Below, one piece after another: positions 31,887 to 40,433 of a stretch of DNA of 64,000 nt (positions are counted from its first letter, which is position 1; each line of letters opens with the position of its first letter). The stretch is from assembly GCF_033955345.1 (NCBI RefSeq), contig NZ_CP138332.1, positions 1,984,001-2,048,000 of the forward strand, in the 5' to 3' direction. The notes under the pieces were generated by a model. The model worked only from the letters and a program-made list of their open reading frames with translations. It ran no database searches and was not told the origin of the DNA. The position numbers and the translations under genes are program-made. The stretch comes from Sphingobacterium bambusae (GTDB taxonomy: Bacteria > Bacteroidota > Bacteroidia > Sphingobacteriales > Sphingobacteriaceae).

Positions 31887-33515
31887 ATGAAGATAGCATT
31901 AGCGCAATTAAACTACCATATTGGCAACTTTGCCGATAACAACAATAAAATAATCGACAGCATCGAACGCGCCAAGACAGATGGCGCTGATTTGATTGTA
32001 TTTGCAGAACTTGCCGTGAGCGGTTACCCCGCCAAGGATCTACTACGCAACCAGCGCTTCTTGGATCAATGTGACGCAAGCCTACTGGAAATTGCCAAGG
32101 CCTGTCAGGGCATCAGCTGTGTAATTGGCGCGCCGGTGCGCAATACCGATCCAGAGGGCAAAGCCTTATACAATGCGGCGGTGCTTCTTGAAGATGGCGC
32201 AATCAAGTCTATCACCAAGAAAAGCCTACTGCCCGACTACGACGTGTTTGATGAATACCGTTATTTTGAACCCAGCGCCACTGTATCCTGTATAGATATC
32301 CGTGGCGAGAAGGTGGCACTAACGATCTGTGAAGATTTATGGGACGATGAGACCTCCAACAACTATGTTGGCGACCTGATGGCCGAGCTCCGCAAGGAAA
32401 ACCCCACAGTGATCGTCAATATCGCGGCCTCTCCTTTCTCGTACGTACACTTCGAAAACAGACTGCAGGTATTAAAGCGAAACGTCATCAAGGCGGGTTG
32501 TCCGCTGGTATACGTCAATCAAATTGGTGCGCACACTGATATTATTTTTGATGGCCGCTCCCTGGCCTTGGATGGACACGGTGAGATCTTGGCCGAGCTC
32601 AAAGGCTTCAACGAGGATTATCGACTCGTCGACATAAAGGCGCTTGCCGAGAAAAAAGAACATCAAAAAGATGGAGAAATAGCCTTGATCTACGAAGCCT
32701 TATTGTTAGGGATACGTGATTACTTCCACAAATCGGGCTTCAAGAAAGCGGTATTGGGTCTATCCGGCGGAATAGACTCGGCCATTGTTGCGGCACTGGC
32801 CTGCGAAGCGCTTGGCGCTGAAAATGTAATGGCCATCTTGATGCCGTCCATCTACTCGAGCGATCACTCCCTGAAAGATGCCCTTGACTTGGTTAACAAC
32901 ACAGGCTGCGCACACCGCATCATCCCGATCAAGGATGTCGCATCGGCCTTTGACGTTACTCTCGCAGAGACATTTGCGGGCAAAGAAGCCGATCTCACCG
33001 AAGAGAATATCCAAGCACGCATCCGCGGCACGCTGCTGATGGCCTTCTCCAATAAGTTTGGCCACATTTTGCTCAATACGTCCAACAAGAGTGAAGCTGC
33101 TGTAGGCTACGGCACACTTTATGGTGATATGGCGGGATCACTCAGCGTTATTGGCGATGTCTATAAAACGCAGGCCTATGCCTTGGCCAACTATATCAAC
33201 CGAGAGCGGGAAATTATTCCGACGAATACCTTGGTGAAACCACCCTCTGCCGAGCTGCGCCCCGGCCAACAGGATTCCGATTCGTTGCCTCCCTACGATA
33301 TTTTGGACAGCGTGCTGTACCAGCTGATCGAGCTCGAAAAATCGGCATCAGAAGTCGTTCAATCGGGTTTTGATGACGCCTTGGTATCGCGTATTGCGAA
33401 ACTGCTCAATAATGCAGAGTTTAAACGTTTTCAGGCGCCGCCTATTTTGCGTGTCAGCCCCAAAGCATTTGGCAATGGGCGGGTAATGCCTTTGGTTGCA
33501 AAATATACATTTTAA
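31887..33515 (+). CDS. nadE: Glutamine-dependent NAD+ synthase
   Basis: This 542-residue two-domain enzyme converts deamido-NAD+ to NAD+. The N-terminal nitrilase-like glutaminase domain (about 1-255) has the catalytic Cys148 in TICEDLWDD, the Lys in KKSLLPDYDVFDE and the Glu in FAELAVSGY. The C-terminal ATP-pyrophosphatase domain has the P-loop LGLSGGIDSA (about 288) and the LLNTSNKSE motif. The ATG at 31887 starts MKIALAQLNY, as in other NadE proteins. Confidence 0.94.
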   Translation: MKIALAQLNYHIGNFADNNNKIIDSIERAKTDGADLIVFAELAVSGYPAKDLLRNQRFLDQCDASLLEIAKACQGISCVIGAPVRNTDPEGKALYNAAVLLEDGAIKSITKKSLLPDYDVFDEYRYFEPSATVSCIDIRGEKVALTICEDLWDDETSNNYVGDLMAELRKENPTVIVNIAASPFSYVHFENRLQVLKRNVIKAGCPLVYVNQIGAHTDIIFDGRSLALDGHGEILAELKGFNEDYRLVDIKALAEKKEHQKDGEIALIYEALLLGIRDYFHKSGFKKAVLGLSGGIDSAIVAALACEALGAENVMAILMPSIYSSDHSLKDALDLVNNTGCAHRIIPIKDVASAFDVTLAETFAGKEADLTEENIQARIRGTLLMAFSNKFGHILLNTSNKSEAAVGYGTLYGDMAGSLSVIGDVYKTQAYALANYINREREIIPTNTLVKPPSAELRPGQQDSDSLPPYDILDSVLYQLIELEKSASEVVQSGFDDALVSRIAKLLNNAEFKRFQAPPILRVSPKAFGNGRVMPLVAKYTF

Positions 33516-33566
33516 CATTAAACCATTGGCAAGCAGCTCCGTCTAACATATATACAACGATATTTT

Positions 33567-34145
33567 ATGAAAAAGTTAGGATATATTTTCGCACTCAGCT
33601 TATTCGTACTTTTGTCTTCCTGTGCATCAACGCAGTATAACACGACAAAAATGCAGACCCAAGATTTTGGGCAGTACAAAACCTACGGATGGCTTCCTCC
33701 GGTAGATTCCCTATCGAAGAATTATTTCAATAACGATATTGCAAGAGCCAATATCTTGAATACAGCAAACAAAGAACTGGAATCTTTGGGTTTAACTTAT
33801 TCTAAAGACAACCCAGACGTACTATTTCGCTACATCCCCATCGTAAACAACAAAAGCCGTTTGGTTTACCATTCCAACGTAGGTTGGGGCGGCATGGGAC
33901 CATGGGGTTGGGGCATGGGCTGGGGCTGGGGTATGGGCTGGGGAGGCGGCTACAGCTACCCGGTTGGTAGCGAGAAGTTCCGTTATGCACACCTTATCAT
34001 CGAAGCCCTAGACAGACAGAGCAATGCGGTAGTGTGGCAGGCAAGAGGTTCTTTTGATACCAAACAGCCTGAACGCGCCATCAACAAGTTGCCTAAAGTT
34101 GTTAATGGTATCTTTAAGAATTTCCCCGTCAAGGCAAGACGCTAG
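33567..34145 (+). CDS. DUF4136 lipoprotein with Gly/Trp/Met-rich insert
   Basis: This 192-residue lipoprotein (lipobox LSSC) fits DUF4136: the early DFGQYKTYGWLPP, a central VLFRYIPIV region and a late HLIIEALDRQSNAVVWQARG. An unusual insert at about residues 108-132 is made almost only of Gly, Trp and Met (GWGMGWGWGMGWGGG). The family is envelope-located with no known reaction. The insert is low-complexity and may be a flexible surface loop. It is followed by a strong terminator. Confidence 0.75.
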   Translation: MKKLGYIFALSLFVLLSSCASTQYNTTKMQTQDFGQYKTYGWLPPVDSLSKNYFNNDIARANILNTANKELESLGLTYSKDNPDVLFRYIPIVNNKSRLVYHSNVGWGGMGPWGWGMGWGWGMGWGGGYSYPVGSEKFRYAHLIIEALDRQSNAVVWQARGSFDTKQPERAINKLPKVVNGIFKNFPVKARR

Positions 34146-34187
34146 TTCGGAGGAAGCTTCAATAGATACGAACACGTATAAAAAGAT

Positions 34188-34240
34188 AAAAGGCGAAGCA
34201 ATCTGATGCTATATGCATGTAGATTGCTTCGCCTTTTTTT
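34188..34240. terminator. Long bidirectional terminator between the DUF4136 gene and the glycan operon
   Basis: A 17-bp stem (AAAAGGCGAAGCAATCT and its complement) with a 16-base loop gives U tracts on both strands. It serves the two convergent genes. Confidence 0.85.
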
Positions 34241-34266
34241 ATCTCGCTCCCTAAGATTCAGTGTTC

Positions 34267-36300
34267 TTAACGCCTCCCAAAATCAATAGTCTTCCGTTGT
34301 CCATTTCGCCAAATAATTTCCATGGATGCAGCATCGATTCCATCGGTTTTAACTTCACGGATGGGAAACAATTCCTTGTTAGTCCATTTCTCGCCCGATC
34401 GCTTCCACAGCATCAAACAGGCTAAATTTGTGCCTGCAGCGACCTCTTCCTGTACATTGATTACGCGGCTTTCCACGGCTTCAGGATGTAAGTTTTTGCA
34501 GGAAACCAGCTCCGGAGCATGCCATCCGAGCAAGGAAACAAACGCCAATTGATAAACACCATTATCCATAATGATCGCTTCTTGTCCCTTGTACCTTACC
34601 GTTTTCTGCTGTATCGTGTTGCCCGGCAACTGAGGCAAGGCATAGTGTCCTAAACGAATGACTTGGTTTTTATCTCCCGCAAAGCGATCGACCCGAAGGA
34701 TGCCGTTTGCCAAGCAGAGGTCGGCTAGTTGCATTTTAACCGTCTCATCCGACGCTAGGACGGCATCCCGATAATATACCTCCTGCTCGTATTTCTTAAA
34801 ATTGTACATACGCAACGACTCCCAACCTTTTGCCGTTTTGAACGTATAATTCATCGCAATCTCCCCCTGCTTACCATCTGCCTGCCAAGGAAAGGCGCTA
34901 TTATAAGCCAGCTTATTATAGTTTTCTGTACCCTGGTAGTAGCCGGTCTGCTTACTGTTGCACCATGCCCGCAGTTCTGCTGCCCCAATTTGTTTGTAAT
35001 CTGTTGTCAAGATATTCGAACCTTCGGCAAAGGTCAGGAATGGCTTTTCTTGCGTTATTTGCTTATCCCAAGCGCCATTATTCTCTGTGGCAGACCAAAA
35101 CACATTATCTTGAGGCAGCAACAAGCCTAGAAAAAATTTACCCAACCAGTATACACTACCCCGACAGCTATACTCTTGCACTGCCGGATCAAAAGCACCA
35201 TAAAAGCCTAGGGTAGGTACGCCTTCATCCAAAAATTCCGGATGTTGTAAGAACTGTAGTAGAGATCCTGAAGCAATACGGCGCATCCAGCCGTAGTTGA
35301 TCGACTGATCTTGCAAGGTGCCCAATAATGGAAAGGTAACAGCGGCGCCCATGCGGTAGGAAATGCTGCGTCCCCACATAATCATTTTACCGTCTTCAGC
35401 AAACATATACGGGTAATAGTTAGCCATATCTCGTAGATGCGTGCGAAAATGCGCGGCATATTCCGGATAGATTTTATCGCCATAAAACATCGTCCATAGT
35501 GTCCCGTACATTTGGAAAGCCCACATGCTGTAGTAGTCGTAGTATGGACTATCCGTATACCATCCCGCACCACGGTAGTCTGCCAAACATTTTTCTAAAA
35601 GCGACTTTAGACGTTCTTGGTCAATGGCATAGCCCTTTTCGTTAAAGAAGCTCAAAATCATGATGTTGAAGAAGCGCCAGTTCATATCGATGGTAGGGCC
35701 ATTGCCATAGCTCAGCATGGTTTTGGCCAGCGCATCTTTGGTTTGTTGATCTAGCGGATCCCATAGTACCTCTGGGGCGGCGGCCAAGGATACCGCAAGC
35801 CCCCCAAACTCCACCAACTTTTGGCTTGGCCCGCCCTTCGCCGGCAGCGGCTCTATATAGGTATCCGAGCTAGGATCCAACATACGTTTGAGCTGATGCC
35901 GGTAATAGGCGCCCAAATCGATGCCGGCAATCTGTATGCCCGGTTCCTCTCTTAACAAGGGGATTGCCACAAACAGCGTCCTGCAAAGTCCCTCCATCTT
36001 CTCTGTAGCGGTATGTTTACCATCGCGAGGATAACTGCGACCGGCTTGCTTAGGAAACTGCATGGGGCTGTCCATATGGGGCACATGGCGAAAAGCACCT
36101 TCCAAAAGATAGCGTGCAGCATCTTTCCAATGCTCGCGGGAGACCCCCGTTTCAGGACTGCGCTGGTAATCGGGATGCACGATCTGGAAAACATCAGCTG
36201 TCTGTTGTGCTCGCACAGACAGCAACAACAGCATAAGCATACTTGCTAAAGCGACGCGAAGTGCACAGGTATTTTTTAATACAAAGCGGAAATAAACCAT
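34267..36300 (-). CDS. DUF2264 domain protein, long form (putative glycoside hydrolase)
   Basis: This 677-residue exported protein has a signal peptide ending VRAQ. Residues about 40-400 match DUF2264, an all-helical (alpha/alpha)6-type domain: [35 protein letters not shown] text, [22 protein letters not shown] beta-rich C-terminal part follows (about 420-677). DUF2264-type proteins have been linked to glycan breakdown, and I believe some beta-glucuronidases (GH154) belong to this group, but I cannot confirm that here. It is the last gene of a four-gene operon with GH105 and a BNR_4 protein. The start at 36300 avoids overlap with the BNR_4 gene. Confidence 0.75.
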   Translation of the reverse strand: MVYFRFVLKNTCALRVALASMLMLLLLSVRAQQTADVFQIVHPDYQRSPETGVSREHWKDAARYLLEGAFRHVPHMDSPMQFPKQAGRSYPRDGKHTATEKMEGLCRTLFVAIPLLREEPGIQIAGIDLGAYYRHQLKRMLDPSSDTYIEPLPAKGGPSQKLVEFGGLAVSLAAAPEVLWDPLDQQTKDALAKTMLSYGNGPTIDMNWRFFNIMILSFFNEKGYAIDQERLKSLLEKCLADYRGAGWYTDSPYYDYYSMWAFQMYGTLWTMFYGDKIYPEYAAHFRTHLRDMANYYPYMFAEDGKMIMWGRSISYRMGAAVTFPLLGTLQDQSINYGWMRRIASGSLLQFLQHPEFLDEGVPTLGFYGAFDPAVQEYSCRGSVYWLGKFFLGLLLPQDNVFWSATENNGAWDKQITQEKPFLTFAEGSNILTTDYKQIGAAELRAWCNSKQTGYYQGTENYNKLAYNSAFPWQADGKQGEIAMNYTFKTAKGWESLRMYNFKKYEQEVYYRDAVLASDETVKMQLADLCLANGILRVDRFAGDKNQVIRLGHYALPQLPGNTIQQKTVRYKGQEAIIMDNGVYQLAFVSLLGWHAPELVSCKNLHPEAVESRVINVQEEVAAGTNLACLMLWKRSGEKWTNKELFPIREVKTDGIDAASMEIIWRNGQRKTIDFGRR

Positions 36301-36317
36301 AGTTACGACAAATAAAA

Positions 36318-37655
36318 TTAAAACTTTGGCGTCCATTGTAACACCTGCACCATTGTAGGAGCAACATCCAAGAGGCCTTCACCATCCTTTTGGTCAGTTT
36401 GCTGAACGAACAGTGAAAGTTGCTTGCGGCTACGCCACAGCTCCGTGTCATAAGTCGGCTCCCAAGCGCCGAGTGTCTGCTCGGAGATATCGAATAGTTC
36501 ATATTTCTTGGCTTCAATCCGGTTGAGTTTATATACAGACGCTCGGCTACCACGCTCTTTATCACGAAACAGCAAGCATATGGATGCCTTACTCCCTTTG
36601 CCCTTGACCAACAGCTGCGGACGGGAGATCGGAATCTCCTTGGTGCCGTGGCCACTAAGTGAGAACGGTACTGTACGGAAATCCAAGGATTTGAGCTTCC
36701 ATTGGCCATCTACATAATACATGATCTTATATTGTGGAATCTTACTGTCGGCCGCACGCCAATAGCTGGCAATAAATGGATTTCCCGCTTCATCGGCCGA
36801 CATACCGGTTTGGTTGATTAGTTCACTCTTCTCCGGGATACGCAACGCATACTCTGCAGTGGAAGCCGTAATGGGAAGAGCATAGCGCTCGCCGCTTGTC
36901 CGTTGCCAAGTCAAACCACCATCTTTAGAACAGGCATAGGCCATATCATGGTTGCTCGCCACATCTGGACTTTCCCGCCACACCCAAGAAATATGAATGG
37001 TGCCTTTATTGTCAATATATGCTTGCCAATACGCATTACGTTTTCCTTCGCCATTGATCAGGTTGGTATGCAAGCGTTTCCAAGCACGCTCACCCGTATC
37101 ATAACTGTTGATCACCAAATTACCGGATCCCGATCCTCCATCGCGGTAGAAAAACAAAAGGTTGCCATTGGGCATACGGAAAAACTCCGGATAAGTGACG
37201 GCCTTCTCCTCCGTGCCGATCATCGGTTCTTCTGCCCCCAAGCTGAGGGTACCAGCTGCGGTAGATCGTGCATAGCGCAAACGCCCATTGTGATGATCCC
37301 AAGCCACATGTAGGAAGCCCGTACCATCAAGCATGATGCTGATGACGTTGTGTGCATCCTTTGCATTGCCCTGATAGTTCGTTTTCGCTAGCTGCCACTG
37401 CGTACTGCTCAACTTGCGTTTGCCCAGTATTACAAATCCATCCGTATCATAATAGGCAATGTACTGCAGGGAATCATTGCTCACCAATGAATTTTTGCGG
37501 AAGACCGCCGTGTTCACCGTATTTTTGGCCCAGCCTTCACCAACGTTCATGCTGCTGATTTGCTTGTGCTGAGCCTGCGTCGCAGAAATCGAGCAAAGCA
37601 TCAAACCGATCGTCAGGGATAGTGCGGCATATTTCGTTCGTATGTTCATTTTCAT
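36318..37655 (-). CDS. BNR_4 beta-propeller protein (GH145 / ulvan-lyase-like superfamily)
   Basis: This 445-residue exported protein has a signal peptide ending ATQAQ. The repeated bladed pattern and the motifs DAHNVISI and [14 protein letters not shown] (about residues 100-130) are those of the BNR_4 family. That family includes ulvan lyases (PL24/PL25), glucuronate lyases of PL27 type and the alpha-L-rhamnosidase family GH145, all acting at or next to uronic acids. The paired histidines are the likely catalytic residues. Whether it is a lyase or a hydrolase cannot be decided here. A lyase would give the unsaturated product that the GH105 in the same operon removes. It starts 4 bases after the upstream stop. 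Confidence 0.78.
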   Translation of the reverse strand: MKMNIRTKYAALSLTIGLMLCSISATQAQHKQISSMNVGEGWAKNTVNTAVFRKNSLVSNDSLQYIAYYDTDGFVILGKRKLSSTQWQLAKTNYQGNAKDAHNVISIMLDGTGFLHVAWDHHNGRLRYARSTAAGTLSLGAEEPMIGTEEKAVTYPEFFRMPNGNLLFFYRDGGSGSGNLVINSYDTGERAWKRLHTNLINGEGKRNAYWQAYIDNKGTIHISWVWRESPDVASNHDMAYACSKDGGLTWQRTSGERYALPITASTAEYALRIPEKSELINQTGMSADEAGNPFIASYWRAADSKIPQYKIMYYVDGQWKLKSLDFRTVPFSLSGHGTKEIPISRPQLLVKGKGSKASICLLFRDKERGSRASVYKLNRIEAKKYELFDISEQTLGAWEPTYDTELWRSRKQLSLFVQQTDQKDGEGLLDVAPTMVQVLQWTPKF

Positions 37656-37658
37656 TCT

Positions 37659-38879
37659 TTAATAACCTATACTGTAATCTTTTTTCGCATCGTCTCCAGA
37701 CCATATCCGCTTGGCACTCCAAGGCAGTTCTTCCGCCGTCCAAAATGCGTCATCTGCGGAAAGCCCCAAGGGGAGAAATAGAACTGAACAGAGGTAAGGG
37801 CTGCCTTGATTGTTATAAAAATCACCCAAACCGGGCTGATCACCATAGAGACCGATAGTTAACCAACCGTCTTTGTAGGTAGACGGGCTTTGCATCGTCT
37901 TGCGCAACATCGCTGTTAAAGCACCCCGAACCTGTCCCACGGGCAACTCATCAGGCAGGCGTTTTTTCCAGGCCATGTCCGCCAAATGGTGGAAAGCGGC
38001 CCCGCGATAGATGATCGAACGTCCAGAGGGAGGAAAGCTGCCGTCGGCATTGATCAGGCGCTCCTGAATAATAGCATAGCGCTGATTACGTTTCTTTATC
38101 TTGCCAAACATGTCGTTATAGGCCTTTGTCTTTGTTTCTACGACATCCATAATGCCTCCCAAAAAAGGATGGATGACAAAACTGTTGTAGTAATCGTATG
38201 CATAATGCGGTCCATCCATATACATCCCATCCCCCACATACCATTGTTCCAGCTGCTGCAATGCGTAATCTACGCGCATGACATCCCAGTCATAACCAAA
38301 TTTGGCTAAAAAAGCCTCATTCATGGCTGAAAAGAGGAGCCAGTTGGAAAAGACGGGTTTAAAGCGCCGCGTCGTACGAATAGCATCCGCCAAGCGATCT
38401 TTGGTGCTTTGGTCCAAGTTTTCCCACAACCAAGGGCAGCGCACCATCGCCGCGGCTATAAAAGAGGCATCCACCAACTGCTGCCCCCCCAGATCGAAGC
38501 GCATGAAATCACGGGCATTGCTGTCCAATGCATTTTTTAGCCCTTGGATGGTCCATGTCCTATATTGCTGCCGGAGCTTCTTTTCTTCCGCAGGGCCATC
38601 GTCCAGGGCCAACCAAGGAGATATGCCACACAGCACACGGCCGAGCACTTCAACATACTGAACCTGAATACGGTGCTCCCGATTATCCACATTTTTAGAG
38701 GTCACTTGCGGCATGCCTATGCGCAGGCTATCGTGTGCCAAGAGGCGAATCACCGGACGCGCCATACGGTCCATTTCGTGGATCCAGTAGGCACGGTCAT
38801 TTTTTGCCTGTGCCTGAACGGTTATGGGCATCAATCCCACCATCCACAACAGTGTTATAAAAACCAACGTTACTTTCAT
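37659..38879 (-). CDS. DUF2264 domain protein, short form (putative glycoside hydrolase)
   Basis: This 406-residue exported protein has a signal peptide ending TVQAQ. It contains only the helical DUF2264 domain: GRVLCGISPWLAL, FMRFDLGGQQLVDASF, FSNWLLFSAMNEAFL, GDGMYMDGPHYAYDYYNSF split between lines, and GRSIIYRGAAFHHLA. It is a clear paralogue of the product at 34267-36300, lacking the beta-rich tail. Acidic residues in YMDGPHYAYDYYNS could be catalytic. The start at 38879 was chosen for the signal peptide. Confidence 0.75.
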   Translation of the reverse strand: MKVTLVFITLLWMVGLMPITVQAQAKNDRAYWIHEMDRMARPVIRLLAHDSLRIGMPQVTSKNVDNREHRIQVQYVEVLGRVLCGISPWLALDDGPAEEKKLRQQYRTWTIQGLKNALDSNARDFMRFDLGGQQLVDASFIAAAMVRCPWLWENLDQSTKDRLADAIRTTRRFKPVFSNWLLFSAMNEAFLAKFGYDWDVMRVDYALQQLEQWYVGDGMYMDGPHYAYDYYNSFVIHPFLGGIMDVVETKTKAYNDMFGKIKKRNQRYAIIQERLINADGSFPPSGRSIIYRGAAFHHLADMAWKKRLPDELPVGQVRGALTAMLRKTMQSPSTYKDGWLTIGLYGDQPGLGDFYNNQGSPYLCSVLFLPLGLSADDAFWTAEELPWSAKRIWSGDDAKKDYSIGY

Positions 38880-38949
38880 GTCTATATTCGACTTTATCTT
38901 TAAGATAGGCTTCTCAAAAGAAATTCCATTTGAGAAAGCCTCCATATAT

Positions 38950-40062
38950 CTACTTCTTGAGGTGGCGATACATCTCAACCCCTGCGAGAAGGAAAGCGCC
39001 TACACCAAAACTTGCCGTAGATTGCGCATCGACCACCTGCCCGGGGATGGCTTTCTCGCCAATGGGCTGCACATACCCCACCCGTCCATCAGGCTGCAGC
39101 GCCGCGTTGCTAAGGAAGCTCCAGCCTTTCCGGGCAGCTTGTTCGTACTCCTCTCCTTTAAAAAGGCCGTGGTTTATTCCCCATAGCAGGCCATAGGTAA
39201 AAAATGCGGTGCCACTCGCTTCTGGCCCCGGCGCATGTTGCGGATCGAGCATACTGCGCGTCCAATATCCGTCCGTTTGTTGACTAGTAACGATAGCTTT
39301 AGCCATCTCTTGGTAGCGCTTGATGTAGCTTGCGCGATCGGGGTGGTTCTTTGGCAAGTCTTGCAGGACCTTCGCTAAACCAGCAAATACCCATCCATCA
39401 CCACGCGCCCAAAAATCTTTCTTGCCATGCGCACTCTTGTGCTTGGGATACACATACTTGGCATCCCGGTAATACAAAGCTTCTTCTTTGTCGTACATAA
39501 TGCTATCTGCATACTGCAAGTAGCTGTGCAACTTCTCCAAATAGATCGGATCCTTGGTATGCTTGTATAGCTTGGTCATTACGGGCATCACCATGTACAA
39601 TCCGTCGGCCCACCACCAATAGTCATTGTTGGGCGTATTCACTTGGTATTGCATAACCTCCAACACGCGGGCGATCTTATGAGGCTGAGGATCCAACTTG
39701 TACAGGTCCAAATAGGTTTGGAAACAGATTTGCCAGTCGCCAAACAACACGTAATCGTCGGTTTCACCGTAGCTATATTTCCAGTTTTTTTTATCGTCGG
39801 ATTTTGCGCCCTTCCAATCGTTATGCTCGGCCCAAGCTGTGGAATAGGCCAAGTAGTTCTTCTCTTTGGTCAACTTGTAAAGCTCCATATTGCCGGTATG
39901 GTAAGCTGCCTGATCCCAAAATGACCATACTTGGGGTTTGTGCTCGGCTTGCCAATGCTTGTTGGCGCGATGGAGCTGCGCTAATACATCTTTTTTCTTA
40001 AAGGATTGTCCAAAGGCTACACTATAGGTGAGTAAGCAACACACAATTAGATTTACGTACAT
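38950..40062 (-). CDS. GH105 unsaturated (rhamno)galacturonyl/glucuronyl hydrolase
   Basis: This 370-residue exported enzyme has a signal peptide ending AFGQ. It matches GH105/GH88 (YteR-like): WWWADGLYMVMPV with the conserved Asp, DFWARGDGWVFAGLA, and DGYWTRSMLDP. GH105 enzymes add water to delta-4,5-unsaturated uronic acids at the non-reducing end of lyase products; these then open spontaneously. It is the first gene of the operon GH105-DUF2264-BNR_4-DUF2264 and diverges from the GH127-type gene. Confidence 0.88.
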   Translation of the reverse strand: MYVNLIVCCLLTYSVAFGQSFKKKDVLAQLHRANKHWQAEHKPQVWSFWDQAAYHTGNMELYKLTKEKNYLAYSTAWAEHNDWKGAKSDDKKNWKYSYGETDDYVLFGDWQICFQTYLDLYKLDPQPHKIARVLEVMQYQVNTPNNDYWWWADGLYMVMPVMTKLYKHTKDPIYLEKLHSYLQYADSIMYDKEEALYYRDAKYVYPKHKSAHGKKDFWARGDGWVFAGLAKVLQDLPKNHPDRASYIKRYQEMAKAIVTSQQTDGYWTRSMLDPQHAPGPEASGTAFFTYGLLWGINHGLFKGEEYEQAARKGWSFLSNAALQPDGRVGYVQPIGEKAIPGQVVDAQSTASFGVGAFLLAGVEMYRHLKK

Positions 40063-40433
40063 TTTTTATTCGGTTAAACGTTTATTTTATAAATGGCGGC
40101 TCATCGTCCACGATGAATACGGTCACGCTGATTGATGAAGAAGCATCCACCAGTGTAGACAGCGTATTACAAAAATAGGATTTCGCTAAAATCACGATGT
40201 TCAATTTCAGCTTATTTATTGTGTAAAAATGATTCAAATCCGCTTTTTTAGGTTAACAAACGTCGCTATATTAATAAATGTACAAAAAACATTTAAAAAA
40301 TTTAGCCACATTCTATATCTTTATCCCGTCGGCTGCTATCGGTTGTTACAGACTCTTTATTGCGATCGACAAAACGAGCTAGATCGTTCAACGATTCGAT
40401 TAGAACCAAAAGAGAGCATACTATTTTTCGCCT
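40063..40433. other. Intergenic region between the divergent GH105 and GH127 genes
   Basis: This 371-base region must contain two divergent promoters. It is AT-rich around 40220-40310. GAACCAAAA at 40403-40411 is the reverse complement of a 9-base core, TTTTGGTTC, that occurs twice upstream of susC. Its position only 23 bases before the start codon makes an activator role doubtful. No RNA gene was recognised. Confidence 0.4.
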
